Shown here piece by piece: positions 1 through 11,048 of a DNA stretch of 64,000 bases. The position numbers were made by a program, and so were the translations under genes. Below the pieces are notes generated by a model. It did not search any database. It saw nothing but the letters and a program-made list of their open reading frames with translations, and was not told the origin of the DNA. Numbering within the stretch: the first letter of the stretch is position 1; every line of letters begins with the position of its first letter. Location of the stretch: NCBI GenBank assembly GCA_024663395.1, contig JANFAH010000018.1, positions 1-64,000 on the forward strand, given 5' to 3'. The stretch is from Pisolithus tinctorius. Lineage: Eukaryota; Basidiomycota; Agaricomycetes; Boletales; Pisolithaceae.

Positions 1-90
1 CACCAGGGGCAGACTTCAAGGCGGATTCAGGTTCCCAGGTGCGATCCTCATCATGATACCCCTTCCAATGGACGAGGTACTCAAGTTTAC
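1..90 (-). CDS. Chromodomain at the integrase C terminus (partial)
   Basis: The minus strand at 90-1 translates to a chromodomain core: YLVHWKGY, then TWEPES. Two of the three aromatic-cage positions are represented by these Trp and Tyr residues. In chromoviruses this domain follows the integrase and directs insertion to marked chromatin. It runs off the window edge. The block between it and the integrase core (about 90-450) belongs to the same polyprotein but is frame-broken. Confidence 0.8.
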
Positions 91-310
91 CCCTTTTTAG
101 GCGAGAGTCAGCGACATAGTTGACCTCAAATTCCTCGTCGCCCTCGTGTCCCACCACCGGTCCCGGGTGAGTGACGGTCTGCCCTTCCAAAGGTCCCTTG
201 TATGGCTTAACCCGAGAGACGTTAACGACCGGATGGATTTTGAGAGTTTTGGGAAGTTTTAACTCAACTGCATTGGGTTTGAGTGAAACGACCTTGTAGG
301 GGCCTATCCA

Positions 311-3300
311 TCATTCTGTGAGCTTTCGGGAGGGACGACCTGAGAGAGAGATGCAGGAGGTCTCCAGCCAAACCATGTCACCAACTGAGTAGGAGGGGGT
401 GTCAGAGCGAGACACGTCTGCAGATAGCTTCATCCATTCCGCAGCCTTATTCAAAGCCTTCTTTGTGTCCTCCAGAACTTTAGCAAGGTTGACAGCGTGA
501 TCTGTGGCCGCCTCTGCCTTGGAAAGAAAAGGTTCCACACCCATCCGGGGAATGTAGGAACGAGTAACCGAGAAGGACTTCTGCCAGTGGACTCCTGTCG
601 CTTGTTATTATAAGAGAACTGGGCGACCTTGAGCCAAGAAGGCCAAGAGTCTTGCTGGTCGTTGACAAAGAGACGGAGATACTGCTGCAGATCCTGGTTG
701 AGATGTTCCGTCTGACCGTCTGTCTGAGGGTGGAAGGCAGTGGAGAGCTTGGGCTTTACCCCGAGCATTTTGCAGAGCTCCGTAGTGAACGCACTGGCGA
801 ACTGGGACCCTGATCAGAGATGACAGAGGAAGGTAACCCATGCTGGGTCCACACATGATCCCGAAAGAGCTCCGTGGTTTGGAGCGAGAAACCTCTTTGA
901 CAGTGGGGGCAAAGACCACCTCCTTCGAAAACCTGTCTACCACCACCATGACGTTATTGAAGCCCTGTGCTTCTGGTAACTCCATGAAGTCAACCGAGAT
1001 GTCAGTCCAGGGACGTTCTGGGATGGGATTCAGAAGGAGCTTTCCTGTGGGAGGAGTTCTAGAGCTTTTGGCCATTTGGCAGCGGTGACATGCCGAGACA
1101 TAGTCTCTAACAGTGGCAGTCATTCCAGGCCAAATATAGTTGCGAGAGACGAGCTCCAAGTCTTCTTCCATCCAGGATGTCCCGCCAGTGGGGTGTCATG
1201 ATGCTTTTCGAGACAATGAACCCTGACAGCGGGCAGGACATACACCTTTCCCTGACAAACGTACAGTCCTTCTTTAAGGAGAGAACCTCTGGCTGCAGTG
1301 TCACCGAGGAGGCAGATTTCAGAGCAAGAACGAGATCAACATCCTCTCCTACCACCAAGGTAGCTGCCACTCTAGAGGGGTCGAGTAGCAAACCCCTTGA
1401 TATCTGACCCTTGTGGCTCATGATCCTCTCTCCTAGAGAGGGCATCCGCTTTGGCCATTGAAGACCCAGGCTTGTACACCAGTCTGTAGTTGAAATGGGA
1501 GAGATACTGGGCCCAGCATGCCTGGCAGCGATCCAGATTTTGTGCCTTCATGAAGTACTGGAGGTTAGCATGGTCAGTCCAGATTTCAAACTGATAGGGG
1601 GTGGCTTCGAGGTAATGTTGCCATGTCTCCAGAGCACGAATTATGGCCAGCATCTCTTATCAAAGACTGGTAGTTTCATTCAGGGGGGGACATGGAATGG
1701 GAATAGAAGGTGACGGGACGCCAGAGGTCATCTTCACACTTCATGGAGAGGACAGCACCGGTGGCAAAGTCTGAGGCATCGGTTTCTAGACGGAACTCCC
1801 TGTCCTGATCTGGGAATGCAAGAACAGGAGCAGTGGTGAAGGCGAGTTTCAAGGCATCGAAGGCCTGTTGTTCCCGAGATCCCCAGGTCCAGAGCTGATC
1901 CTTTCTTGTGAGGTCATTAAGAGGATGAGCGATTTGTGCAAAGTCCTTGATGAAGTGGCGATAAAAGTTTGCTAGTCCCAAGAAGGCTCATACTGAGCAG
2001 ACCTTCGTAGGAACCGGCCACTCGGTAATGGCTTTCACCTTGCTTTCATCCATGCTGACCCCTTCAGTCCCAACCACCATGCCCAAGAACTCTACCTGCT
2101 TCTGTTTGAAGAAGCATTTCTCTGGTTTGACAAAGAGATCGTTCTCCTCCAACCTCCTCAGTACCTCCAGGACAATCCTGTCATGTTCCTTTTCATCATC
2201 TGTTTTCGTGAAGATCATCAGGTCATCGATATAGACCACGAGGACGTCCTCCATGTCACTGAAGATGTCGTTCATCATATTCTGGAAGGTAGACGGCGAG
2301 TTGCAGAGACTGAAGTACATAACCAGTGGCTCATATGCCCCTTTATGAGTGATGAAGGCAGCCTTCCACTCGTCTCCTTCCTTTACACGAACATTGTTGT
2401 ATCCCCATCGGAGATCCATCTTGGTGAAGAGCTTACAGCCCTTGAGCTTATTGATGAGCTGAGAAATGAGAGGGAGAGGATACGCATTCTTGACCGTATG
2501 TTCATTAAGATACCGGTAGTCCTGCACCATACACTTCTTCCCATCCTTCTTTGGAACGAAGAACACTGGGGAGGTTTGTGGTGACTTCGAGGGGCAGATG
2601 TACCCTTTACGCAGTTGGTCTTCAAGGAAGTCCAACACCTCTTTCTGTTCTTCTATGGAGAGCGGAATGAGACGACCACGTTTGGGAGTGAAGGTTTCCT
2701 TGAGGTCAATGGCATGGTCCCATGGTTTACGGAGCGGCATCCTTTCCGACTCTTCCTTCGAGAAGACCTTCAGGTACTGATGGTACTCCTTTGGGAAGAG
2801 CTCTTCAGTAGTACCGGTTCAAACCCTAGTAGAGCGGAGTTTCGGATAAAGGTACTCCATGTCCTGTGCCTCCTGTTCCTCCGCTATCCTTTCTGCTCTT
2901 GTCCTTGGGGCCAGATCATGACACTCGCGAGGACAACGGGACAACTTCACCTGTTTGGTTTCCCAACACACCTCTGGGTTGTGTTTTCGTAACCAGGTGT
3001 AGCCGAGTATGAGGGGATGCGTGCCGAGCGTGATGACCTGAGCCCAGACAGACTCTCGGTGTCCTTGATAATTCATAACAAGAGAGGCGACATGTGTGAT
3101 GTTACCTGCCACATTAGGAGTCCCATCAACGTTGAGGACAGCAACGGGTCGTCCAAGCTTGATCAAAGGAACGTCATTTTCATCGGCCCACTTTTTATCC
3201 AGGAAGGTATCATTGGCTCCTGAATCCACCAACGCTTTACATCCCACTTCTTTTCTTGTCCTTCCAACACTACTTCCAACTCCAACTTGGCCTTTGGATC

Positions 3301-3373
3301 CGCTGTTCTTATTTTCGGGGTTTCTTTTGCTCTCTGGATAGGCGTATTTTATTTTTATCGCAAGAGGAATCAA
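311..3373 (-). pseudogene. pol: Decayed Pol polyprotein: protease, RT, RNase H, integrase
   Basis: Fragments in order along the minus strand are an aspartic protease with the DSGA catalytic motif (about 3,230), reverse transcriptase with YIDDL (about 2,220), a Ty3-type RNase H (LANFYRHF connector, then ETDASDF, about 1,980-1,760), the HX..CX2C integrase zinc finger (CHRCQMAK, about 1,080) and the integrase core (DISVDF; HPQTDGQTE near 730). The protease-RT and RT-RNase H joints carry in-frame TGA codons. Other joints are frameshifts near 1,655, 1,400 and 800. The parts are therefore clear but no single product can be read through. Confidence 0.9.
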
Positions 3374-3529
3374 GCACCGATAGTTTTACATCTGTGGCCG
3401 CGCCCACTGGGGTCGCCTCTTCAGATGGTACAGTAGTCTCTGAGTTAAATATATCCTGCTCGGTAGAGAAATTGTCAACGCCTAAGACAGAAAACTTATT
3501 GTAAACATAGCCAGTGGAGACCCAATCCT

Positions 3530-4588
3530 CTACTGGCCAAACTCTTTTCCCTGACTCTTCATCTCATTGATCTGTTTGTCGTAGAAGAAGGCCTGCATTT
3601 CTTCAAACGACATCTGGTGAAGGGCGGTCTCTTGTGCCTCCTGGGTTACCTCCCGTATGTTGGGTCTAGCGGGACCCTTTCCTTTGGCACGAGGGCAATC
3701 ATGTTTGTAGTGGTTCCCCTGACAGTCGAAGCACTTGATGTGAGAGGGGACGGGGCGAGGAGGGAAGCGAGCGGTGCCAATTTCCATAGGAGCGCCATGG
3801 CCGGGCTGAGTTCCGGTAGGAGTAAAACGGGGGGAATATGAGGGGCGGTTATAAGAGGGACAGGGGGTGGGTTCATCGGGGTAGTGATTGTAGAGTAACT
3901 TGAAACGGTCCCTAGCAAGGGCAGCTTCCCAGAAGGCGACGGTCATCTGAAGGTAATTGCCCTGGGTATATCCCCTCCTTAGGGCCTCCTTAACAATGGC
4001 GGGATGAATGGCATTTTCCAGAAGGAAGCCAGCAGTTTTGTCAGTGACCCGTCCCTGGACCTTCAGGGACTCAAACCTCGCATAAAACTCCTCATACCGA
4101 GAGTTCCCCTGGCGCATAGTGCGCATCTGAGCTTTGGCCCACTCTACATCCGTTTGAGGGGCGAAGAACCTGTCGATGTCCTCGATCATCTCGGCCATAT
4201 CAGGCCATACTCCAGTGACAATGGCGAGGGAGAACTTGGCCTGAGCAAACCTTCCTGCTACAGGGCCTGTCATGTGGGACCATACCGCAGTGCACTTATC
4301 TTGGGTGGTCGGTAGGGCAGTCCTATTCTGTGCAACCCATACCTTCATCTTGACCCACCATTCTGAAAACTTGGCACGACCTCCAGCGTACTGACCCAGG
4401 TTGGCCATCACCTCAATCCTCCTTTGAATAACATCAGCGGGGAGGGCGTTCCACTGATTACGCTGACCCTCGATGGTCGCGATCATTCCTTGAGCATCTC
4501 TTAGCTTGTTGCTTAACTGGTAGTTTTCGTCTCGAAGAGCGTCGAGAGTGTCGTGGAGGTCGGTAAGCTGGTCCTGGATGCCTTCCAT
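3530..4588 (-). CDS. gag: Gag polyprotein of Ty3/gypsy element
   Basis: A 352-residue open frame forms the capsid/nucleocapsid precursor that packages element RNA. An N-terminal coiled-coil-like stretch (residues about 1-45) precedes a capsid-type helical domain containing the usual retrotransposon-gag core around residues 80-210. Near residue 290 is a zinc knuckle, CFDCQGNHYKHDC, which has CX2CX3HX4C spacing, one residue shorter than the canonical CX2CX4HX4C. The frame stops just upstream of the protease frame, so pol needs frameshifting, readthrough or a separate start. It is intact while pol is broken. Confidence 0.9.
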   Translation of the reverse strand: MEGIQDQLTDLHDTLDALRDENYQLSNKLRDAQGMIATIEGQRNQWNALPADVIQRRIEVMANLGQYAGGRAKFSEWWVKMKVWVAQNRTALPTTQDKCTAVWSHMTGPVAGRFAQAKFSLAIVTGVWPDMAEMIEDIDRFFAPQTDVEWAKAQMRTMRQGNSRYEEFYARFESLKVQGRVTDKTAGFLLENAIHPAIVKEALRRGYTQGNYLQMTVAFWEAALARDRFKLLYNHYPDEPTPCPSYNRPSYSPRFTPTGTQPGHGAPMEIGTARFPPRPVPSHIKCFDCQGNHYKHDCPRAKGKGPARPNIREVTQEAQETALHQMSFEEMQAFFYDKQINEMKSQGKEFGQ

Positions 4589-4882
4589 AGTGATCTGGAC
4601 ATTTTAACCTTTGACGGGGGCGGGGGTTGTAACGGGGTTGCTGTGGTTCAGTGGGGAGTGAACAGGGAAAGACGGATTCGATGGAAAAGGGGTAAGAGGG
4701 GGGTGGCGGAAGAGAGTAAAGGTTGTGGTCGAAGAGCGGGGTGAGCGAATGGCGCTCAGGGATGTACGTGATGAAGAGATTTGGGTCAGGTTCTGAGGCT
4801 GGGGGACTTGGCGAGTACACCCACGAGCCTTCGCGAAGGAAACAAGGAATGGTGACGACGGGTGCGAGGGTACAACGATAAG

Positions 4883-4893
4883 AAGCTAGTTCA
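4883..4893 (-). other. Candidate self-priming primer-binding site
   Basis: Two bases inside the LTR end, the minus strand reads TGAACTAGCTT. This is the exact complement of the 11-nt AAGCTAGTTCA at 5,029-5,019 in the LTR, 35 nt downstream of a TATA box. In Tf1-type elements the 5' end of the RNA itself folds back on the binding site and primes minus-strand DNA synthesis. No TGG-type tRNA binding site is visible here. Confidence 0.5.
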
Positions 4894-4895
4894 AG

Positions 4896-5272
4896 TGTGA
4901 CGAGACCTAAACAACAGGGTTTGTTGTAGGCTCACACCAAGAACCAACAGAAGAAGAGAAAGAGAGAGAAGAGGAGATGGCTTTAGAAGCAGGTGGATTT
5001 AGGACTCGAAGACCCAAATGAACTAGCTTAGAGCTAGTTGGGTGATTGAGCAGCAGTACTTATACTACAGTACATGAGGTAACAGTGAGGCATACATGAG
5101 GTCTGTGACATCATAGTGATGTCATGATGATATCATAGTGGAGCAGAACGTACTAGAAGGAGAAAGCACGGCAAAGGTGAGGCGAGGTCTAGGACGGAGT
5201 CCAGACCGAGACCAAGAGATAAGATAAGACAAAAAGAAAAGAGAAGAAAGGAAAAGAGTACGTATTGTAACA
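4896..5272 (-). repeat. 5' LTR of the minus-strand Ty3/gypsy element
   Basis: The 377-bp segment begins TGTTACA and ends GTCACA on the minus strand, the TG..CA termini expected of an LTR, and lies directly upstream of gag. A TATAAG box at 5,064-5,059 is followed 35 nt later by AAGCTAGTTCA (5,029-5,019), a plausible transcript start. U3 would then be about 243 bp and R-U5 about 134 bp. The boundaries are inferred from one LTR only, since the partner is outside the window. Confidence 0.55.
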
Positions 5273-5334
5273 CTATCTGGTGGACGGGAGCTGAATCCCA
5301 CGTTTCCCTGAATGTAACTTGCTGAGAGAGGCTG

Positions 5335-6069
5335 TTGACTGCATCATGGCTGACAGAGACCAGGCCAGCACATGCGCTGCGACTCCTGCTGCTCCGCGCA
5401 AGGCACTGCCAACCTCTTCTGTATTGCTCATCCAAAATTGATGTGCAGTTGGAGATCCAGCCTTCTGCCTTCTTAAACACCGGCCAAGATGCCGATGAAC
5501 CTGTCGCAGACTTAGCCGACCCTGACTTCCAAGCATATGTTGCTCAAGCTTGGGCTACCTACCAAGCAGATAAAGGTAACAAGGGAGCAGTCATTCCCTG
5601 CAGAAAGAAAGCCCGCTTCAACGGAGTTGAAATCACAGCTCAACCCGCGGCACGTCCTGCCAACCCTCCACAAGTCGACCCGTGCGCAGCCACTGTTGAA
5701 GAGGAAATCATTTCCCCTGGTGTTCAAAGTTTGTGTGCTGCTCACCAGGCATCCGAGCCCTCCACACCTGCACCAACATCCAGCGCTACGAAACCATATG
5801 TCCCTCCAACTAGTCCGGCTCTGATGCCCGCATGCAAGGACCCCATTCCTGCGGCAATTGTTCCGTCACAGACACTGTACCCAGCAGCTCGCAATCAAAA
5901 CCAGTACCATTACTCGTTCCCTCTCAAAGATGAAGCCGCGCCCAAGTATGTGGAGCGTGTACTCGAAACCAGCGTTGCCATGCCAGTCAAAGAATTATTT
6001 GCAGTAGCCCCAGAGTTTCGCAAACAGTTCAGAGACATCACCATGGCGAAATGCATCACACAAGATTGA
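5335..6069 (+). pseudogene. Gag / pre-protease segment of second gypsy element
   Basis: The open stretch carries a Pro/Ala-rich linker and ends with a block around VKELFAVAPEFRKQFRD, a conserved region just upstream of the protease in this basidiomycete gypsy lineage. A TGA closes the frame at 6,069, directly before the protease segment. The first 60 or so codons, adjoining the other element's LTR, may not be native coding sequence. Confidence 0.6.
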
Positions 6070-6239
6070 GGTAGTTCGTAGTGACAATGAAGAAGGAGTA
6101 CAAGTGAATGAACTGACCGGCTGCGATCCTCAAAGAACCACACGCAAATACGGAGACCACATTATCCGTGGTGACGACAGCTCCATGTAGCTCACCACAC
6201 TCTGCCGCTCTGCTGCATCGAAGCCAAGGTCCCTGGGAC

Positions 6240-6667
6240 CGACGTCACCATCAACTGCATACTAGATTGGTTCGGAAATTGTCGCCATGCCCAGGCGCGT
6301 TTGGGAAAAGATCAGGCTTCCATTGTGCTGCGATCATCTCATGACTATGACGTCTGCTAACATGTCTAAAGACACTACTGTAGGCGTACTAGAGAACCTG
6401 AAACTCGACTTCAGCGCTGGGCCAGTCATGCTACAGGTTCAAGTAATTGAACATGCCAACTTCGACATGCTCCTCGGACATCCGTTCATTTGCCTTATGA
6501 GTGCGGTAACAAACGATTATCCCGACGGCGGACAGCGGATCACCTCCGAGACCCGAACGACGGCCACGAGTACACTTTGCCCATGCGCCCGTGGCGCAAG
6601 GGCTGTCCGCACTGCAAGTGGCAAGCACTGCCATAGCCACCAAAGTATAGTCAAATGGGGTTTTTGA
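6240..6667 (+). pseudogene. Retropepsin-like aspartic protease segment, frameshifted
   Basis: The region starts with CILD, and the following GSEIVAMP lies in a neighbouring frame. The catalytic DSGS-type triad is therefore split by a one-base change at about 6,268. The downstream flap and core, with a second conserved block FDMLLGHPF, are open to 6,667. The order and the LLGxPF motif match retroelement proteases. The split at the active site argues that this copy is dead. Confidence 0.75.
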
Positions 6668-6899
6668 ATATGATGATCCACCAAACGGTCGGGGAGAGCC
6701 TACTAAAACGTCCTGTTTCCTATTTAGCCGCTGTTATCGTTCCTCAGTCCTACAGTCTCATCATTAGCCTTTACTTCAACGAACTTCTCTTCGCCCATGG
6801 CACCCGTACCGCGGAACATACCCACGGAATACCCTCGCCTGTTTTCGCTTTCCTCTCTTCCACTCAGACAATACTAAACCCCTCGCTATAGCCGCATTC

Positions 6900-8000
6900 A
6901 GCAGCATTTATCAACTAGATCCCGTGGTTCACCCTCGTTTACAAGCCAGTTGCCAAGAAGGTTCGGATGGTACCTGCCCCGATGGCGGAAGAATACGCAT
7001 CGTGCAGCCTGCCTGACGACCCGCTCGCTGGTCTCCAACCACTTCCAACCCATCCACCAGACTTCGCTCCGGGCATCCGCTTCACTGCCGAACGGGCTGT
7101 GGAACTTGACCTCGATCCTGCAGATTGGCTTTGGCCAGAAGAACTTAAACTCGTAACTTGGCTGTTTCGGTCCATGAGCTCGCATTGCTTGGGACATTAC
7201 AGAGTGCGGACACCTAGAGAACGTATTTTCTGCCAGTAAAGATTCCTATGATTCCGCACATGCCTTGGGTCCAACGCAATATCCCTATCCCAAACGCGAC
7301 ATGCCCAAGTCATAGACATGATTAAAGATCGCATCAAGTGGCATGTATGAACCTTCTACAGGCTTACCGCTCCCGCTGGTTCTGCGTAGTAAAGAAAGAC
7401 GGAAAGTCTCTTCACCTTGTGCATGACTTACAGCCCCTGAATGCAGTGACCATCCGCATGCGTCCATTCCGCCCTTCGTAGAACATCTCGCAGAATCCTT
7501 TGCTGGTATGCGGTATATGCGATGATGGACCTCTACTCCGGGTATGACCAGCGCGCACTCATGTGGATTCCCGCGACCTCACCACTTCGTACCCCCTCGG
7601 CACCAGCTTACTACCTGCCAAGGTCATGCGAACGGTACAGGTATACCAGGGAGATACTGCATTTGTTCTCCAGGATGAGATCCCGCATCATACCTGCCCT
7701 TCATAGATGACGTCCCCGTAAAATCCGAGACCACCCGCTATCAGCGTGCAGACGGTCCTATGAGACTATCCCGGAGAATCCTGGGATTCAGAAATTTATC
7801 TGGAATCACTGTATAGTCGTTAACCGTATCCTTCAGCATTTGCAGAATGTCGGAGCCACCGTCTCGGCAAAGAAGTTCGTGCTAGCCGCTCCTCCGCTGT
7901 GATCGTTGGCACAAGTGCACCTTTGAAGGTCGCATTCCTGAAGAAAGCAAAGTGCAGAAGATCCATGACTGGCCCGAGTGCCGCAACCTGACACAGGTCT
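6900..8000 (+). pseudogene. Reverse transcriptase segment of second gypsy element
   Basis: Several short in-frame pieces match RT blocks: a connector ending LPTHPPDF (about 7,050), then CVVKKDGKSLHLVHDLQPLN (about 7,380-7,440), MMDLYSGYDQR (about 7,522) and the catalytic box as FIDDVPVKSE near 7,705. The catalytic tyrosine of YIDD is replaced by Phe. Stops and frame changes separate the pieces. Confidence 0.8.
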
Positions 8001-8600
8001 GCGGTTTCCTCAGTGTCTGCGGAGTGCTACACATCTTCATCAAAGACTTGCCAAGATTGTGCGGCCGCTAGTCACACTCACACGGAAGACGTACCATTCA
8101 CATGGGACGAACCGCAATGCACTGCTATGCAACAACTCAAGGACAAAATTGTAAAGTCCCCCGCACTCGAAAATGACTATGAGTGCGGTTGTGAAGTAAT
8201 TTTAGCAGTCGACACATCGGTCATCGCAGTTGGCTACATCCTCTACCAGCTTGGTGAAGATGGCAGATGGTACCCGAGTCGCTTGGATCCATCACCCTCA
8301 ATGAAGTGGAAAGCCGCTACTCCCAGGCCAAGCTTGAGTTGTACGGTCTCTTCCATGCGTTGCGCACGGTACGCGTTTACATCTTCGGTCTCACTAACTT
8401 CACTGTGGAGGTAGATGCGAAGTATATTAAGGGCATGATAAATAACCCAGATCTGCAGCCTAACGCGACGATCAATCGCTGGATCGCTGGCATCCTCCTT
8501 TCTCATTCAAACTCATCCACGTTCCCGCGGACAGGCATGCCGGCCCTGATGGCTTGTCCGCCGTCCGCAGTCGGAGCTCGACCCACCCGAGGATGAACCA
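8000..8600 (+). pseudogene. RNase H segment of second gypsy element
   Basis: Ty3-type RNase H blocks are visible: a connector (CGVLHIFIKDL, broken), FTWDEPQCTAMQQLKDKI near 8,097, AVDTSVIAVGYILYQL near 8,205, and NEVESRYSQAKLELYGL near 8,300. These lie in two frames with a shift around 8,170-8,290. The second part continues to a conserved NPDLQPNATINRWIAGI block near 8,445, typical of this lineage. Confidence 0.8.
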
Positions 8601-8929
8601 TGAGGATTGGCTGGACCGTTTTTACTCTTTCTCTACACAAGTTTCAATGACTGCCTGCCTCCTATGTCACTTTCCAGTCAAGATCACCATTCCCTACCAC
8701 ACCGCTTACCATCGGGTGAGCCTCCCACCGCCTGCATCCTTCTATCTCGCATTCTCTGTGACTGCTGATGCTAATAACCCTTCCGATACCCCAGACGACC
8801 CTGCCATTCCGCGGTCCGTGAAAGCTTGGGCACGCAAAGCAAAGATAGAAATGATCCATGCATTCCTCGCGACCTCCTGACCTTACTGATGCGCATACTC
8901 ATCTTTTTCAATTCCGCTAGCCGCTTCTT

Positions 8930-10190
8930 CCTCCTAGATGACAACTTATGGCGCAGGAACCACACGGATGGCACCAGCTAGTCGTCGATGAATCCAAGCA
9001 GTACTGTCTCATCAAAGAAGCGCATGACGACCTCGGGCACAAAGGTGTCTTCAGGTCCACACATGCCTTCTCCTCCGCTTTTGGTGGCCTCTTCTTGTCG
9101 AGGATGTGAAGTGGTATGTCCGCACTTGTCAAATGCCAGATCCGCCAGACGCAGAAGCTTCATATCCCCCCCACTGTGCCCATGATAGGGGGCCTGTTTC
9201 ATAAAGCTCACATTGACACGATGCTGATGCCCAAAGCTGGCGGCTACCGCTACATAGTACAGGCTCGTTGTGCGCTCACCTCATATCCCGAATGGTGCAT
9301 GTTGCATGCAGAAAATAGTACGCACTTGCGTCCTTCATCTTCGAGGATATCCTATGCTGCTGGGGTCGCTCACCGAGATTGTCACGACAATGGTCCTGCG
9401 TTCGTCCAAGCCTTAGATGCCCTAGCCGTGCAATATCATATCCGTCACATCCGTATCTCTCCTTACAACTCTCAGGCTAACAGCATTGTAGAGCGTCGCC
9501 ACTATGATGTTCGCAAGGCTATCATGAAGAGCTGCGAGAACGATGATCGCCGCTGGCACACCATTGCGCACTCCATCTTCTGGGCCGAGCGGGTCACCAT
9601 TTTGAAATCCACAGGTCTATCCCCTTATTTCATGGTACATGGTGTCAAACTGCTGTTCCCATTTGACCTTGCCGAGGCAACTTTCCTTTTGCCCCTATCC
9701 CGTGATGATGCGACACCGCTGACTACCACAGAACTGATTGCTTGGCATGCGCCAGTTACAGAAGCGTCAGATGATTTAGATCAGGTCCACGGCAACGTCC
9801 TCCACGCATGCTTCCAGTCTATCCAGCAGTTCGAAACGCCTTTCAGCATGCATTAAAGACCATAACTTCGCTCCCGGCACCCTCGTGCTCATTCGCAACT
9901 CCCGTGTAGAGAAAGAGCTGAACCGGAAGACAAAGCCGCAGTACACCAGTCCCATGGTCGTCCTTCGTCGGACCACTGGGGGTTCGTACCTGCTGGCTGA
10001 GCTGGATGGCTCCATCTCCAAACTCCGCTTCACTGCATTCTGCTTACTTCCCTATCACCCATGGTCTCAGACCCGCGCAACCGTGACTCGCATTACTGGG
10101 TTGGACGATGAAGAGCTAGACCGCCTTCTTGAGGAAGCTGAGGATGACCCCACTGATGATGATGTGGAGGCTTTTTCTGCAGACAGCTGA
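8930..10190 (+). pseudogene. Integrase and C-terminal tail of second gypsy element
   Basis: The zinc-finger part (HDDLGHKG near 9,028, CQIRQTQK near 9,130) is followed by the core in the frame open from 9,116: a DTMLMPKAGGYRYIV block, NGPAF, and ISPYNSQANSIVERRH, which supply the D, D and E of the catalytic triad. The tail from 9,885 has PMVVLRRTTGGSYLLAELDG and ends in an acidic stretch, DDEELDRLLEEAEDDPTDDD, at 10,190. No chromodomain is seen, unlike the other element. Confidence 0.8.
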
Positions 10191-10846
10191 CTATCCATCC
10201 TTTCCAGTATCCACAGTTTGTCCATCACGCTATTCCCCATACCCTCTTCTCCCACGATACCCATACCTCTTTCCATGGCCTTGCCCGCCTCCCCACAGCT
10301 TCTTCTACTACACTCATTCCTTCTCCCATGCTGACTGGGGACAGTCAGCGTTCAAAGTCCCCCACAGGGGTGACCAGCATACCACTTGATCCACCCGATA
10401 TCAGACATAGTTCGTTTCCTTTTATCTGTTTTACCCCGGGTTTCATCCGGAGACCTCTGTTCCACCCCGGGTTTCGTCCGGTGATTCTGCTGATAGCTAG
10501 TCCTCACTCAAAAAACATAAAAACCGCTTACAAAAAGTCCAAAACCATCCAGAAAAATAACAAAACACTGAATAAGCATATAGCCAAAACAACGTCTCTC
10601 CTATCTCTCTTACTAGTCTCACTGATACCGTCTTCAGCCGCTCCATACCGCAGATACTTGCAACCACCCCGCGCATTTCTTCTTCGAACATGCAGTCAGC
10701 GTGTGCCCCTTGGTCTTTTTTCCTTTCAGTTTGTTCTCTGTTTCCTTACAATTAATACCCAATAAACAGTCCCTCCACTCTCTCTCCACCACTCCGTCAC
10801 ATCCTACCGTCAAGATCGTTTCACGAGGACTTACTGTTGAGAGAAG
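10191..10846 (+). repeat. Presumed 3' LTR/UTR remnant of second gypsy element
   Basis: No host gene is seen here. A block CTGACTGGGGACAGTCAGC near 10,329 runs into AAAGTCCCCC, like a polypurine-tract region. Further on, two copies of a CCCGGGTTTC(A/G)TCCGG motif occur near 10,435 and 10,464, followed by an A-rich stretch (10,510-10,580). Both the first block and the CCGGGTTT motif recur at 12,420-12,790, which suggests shared retroelement ends. Confidence 0.45.
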
Positions 10847-11048
10847 TCAAAAGTCGCACGAAGAAGACAAGTCGGGTGGTACCCCGCGCATCATATCCTG
10901 CTGCAGCCGCACTATCCTGCAGAACATCTTCAAGCACTTCAAGTTGTTTGCAACTTCGCACAGAAGCAAGAAAAGTGGTATATTCAGCGCGATGTGCACT
11001 GACATGCGGGTTGGGCAATGCAACGAGTCTAAACTAACTACAGATGTT

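Larger units (their letters stand above)
1..5272 (-). mobile_element. Ty3/gypsy chromovirus-type LTR retrotransposon, 3' end cut off by the window
   Basis: Read on the minus strand the order is 5' LTR, gag, protease, reverse transcriptase, RNase H, integrase, chromodomain, which is the Ty3/gypsy order. The chromodomain at the window start places it among chromoviruses. The 3' LTR lies beyond base 1. Pol is broken by in-frame TGA codons at about 2,819 and 1,988, a stop plus frameshift near 1,650-1,680, and further frame changes within the integrase part, so the copy looks non-autonomous. Gag is open throughout. The right edge at 5,272 abuts another gypsy remnant, so this may be an insertion into that element; the matching target duplication cannot be seen. 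Confidence 0.93.
5335..10400 (+). mobile_element. Second Ty3/gypsy retrotransposon remnant, plus strand
   Basis: Gag-like, protease, RT, RNase H and integrase segments follow one another on the plus strand in Ty3/gypsy order, but in several frames with many stops. It belongs to a basidiomycete lineage whose RT box is FIDD/YIDD followed by VPVK. No 5' LTR was recognised, because the left side is replaced by the minus-strand element. On the right a GTTCAAAGTCCCCC block near 10,346 resembles a polypurine tract followed by an LTR start (TGACCAG near 10,371). Confidence 0.85.
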
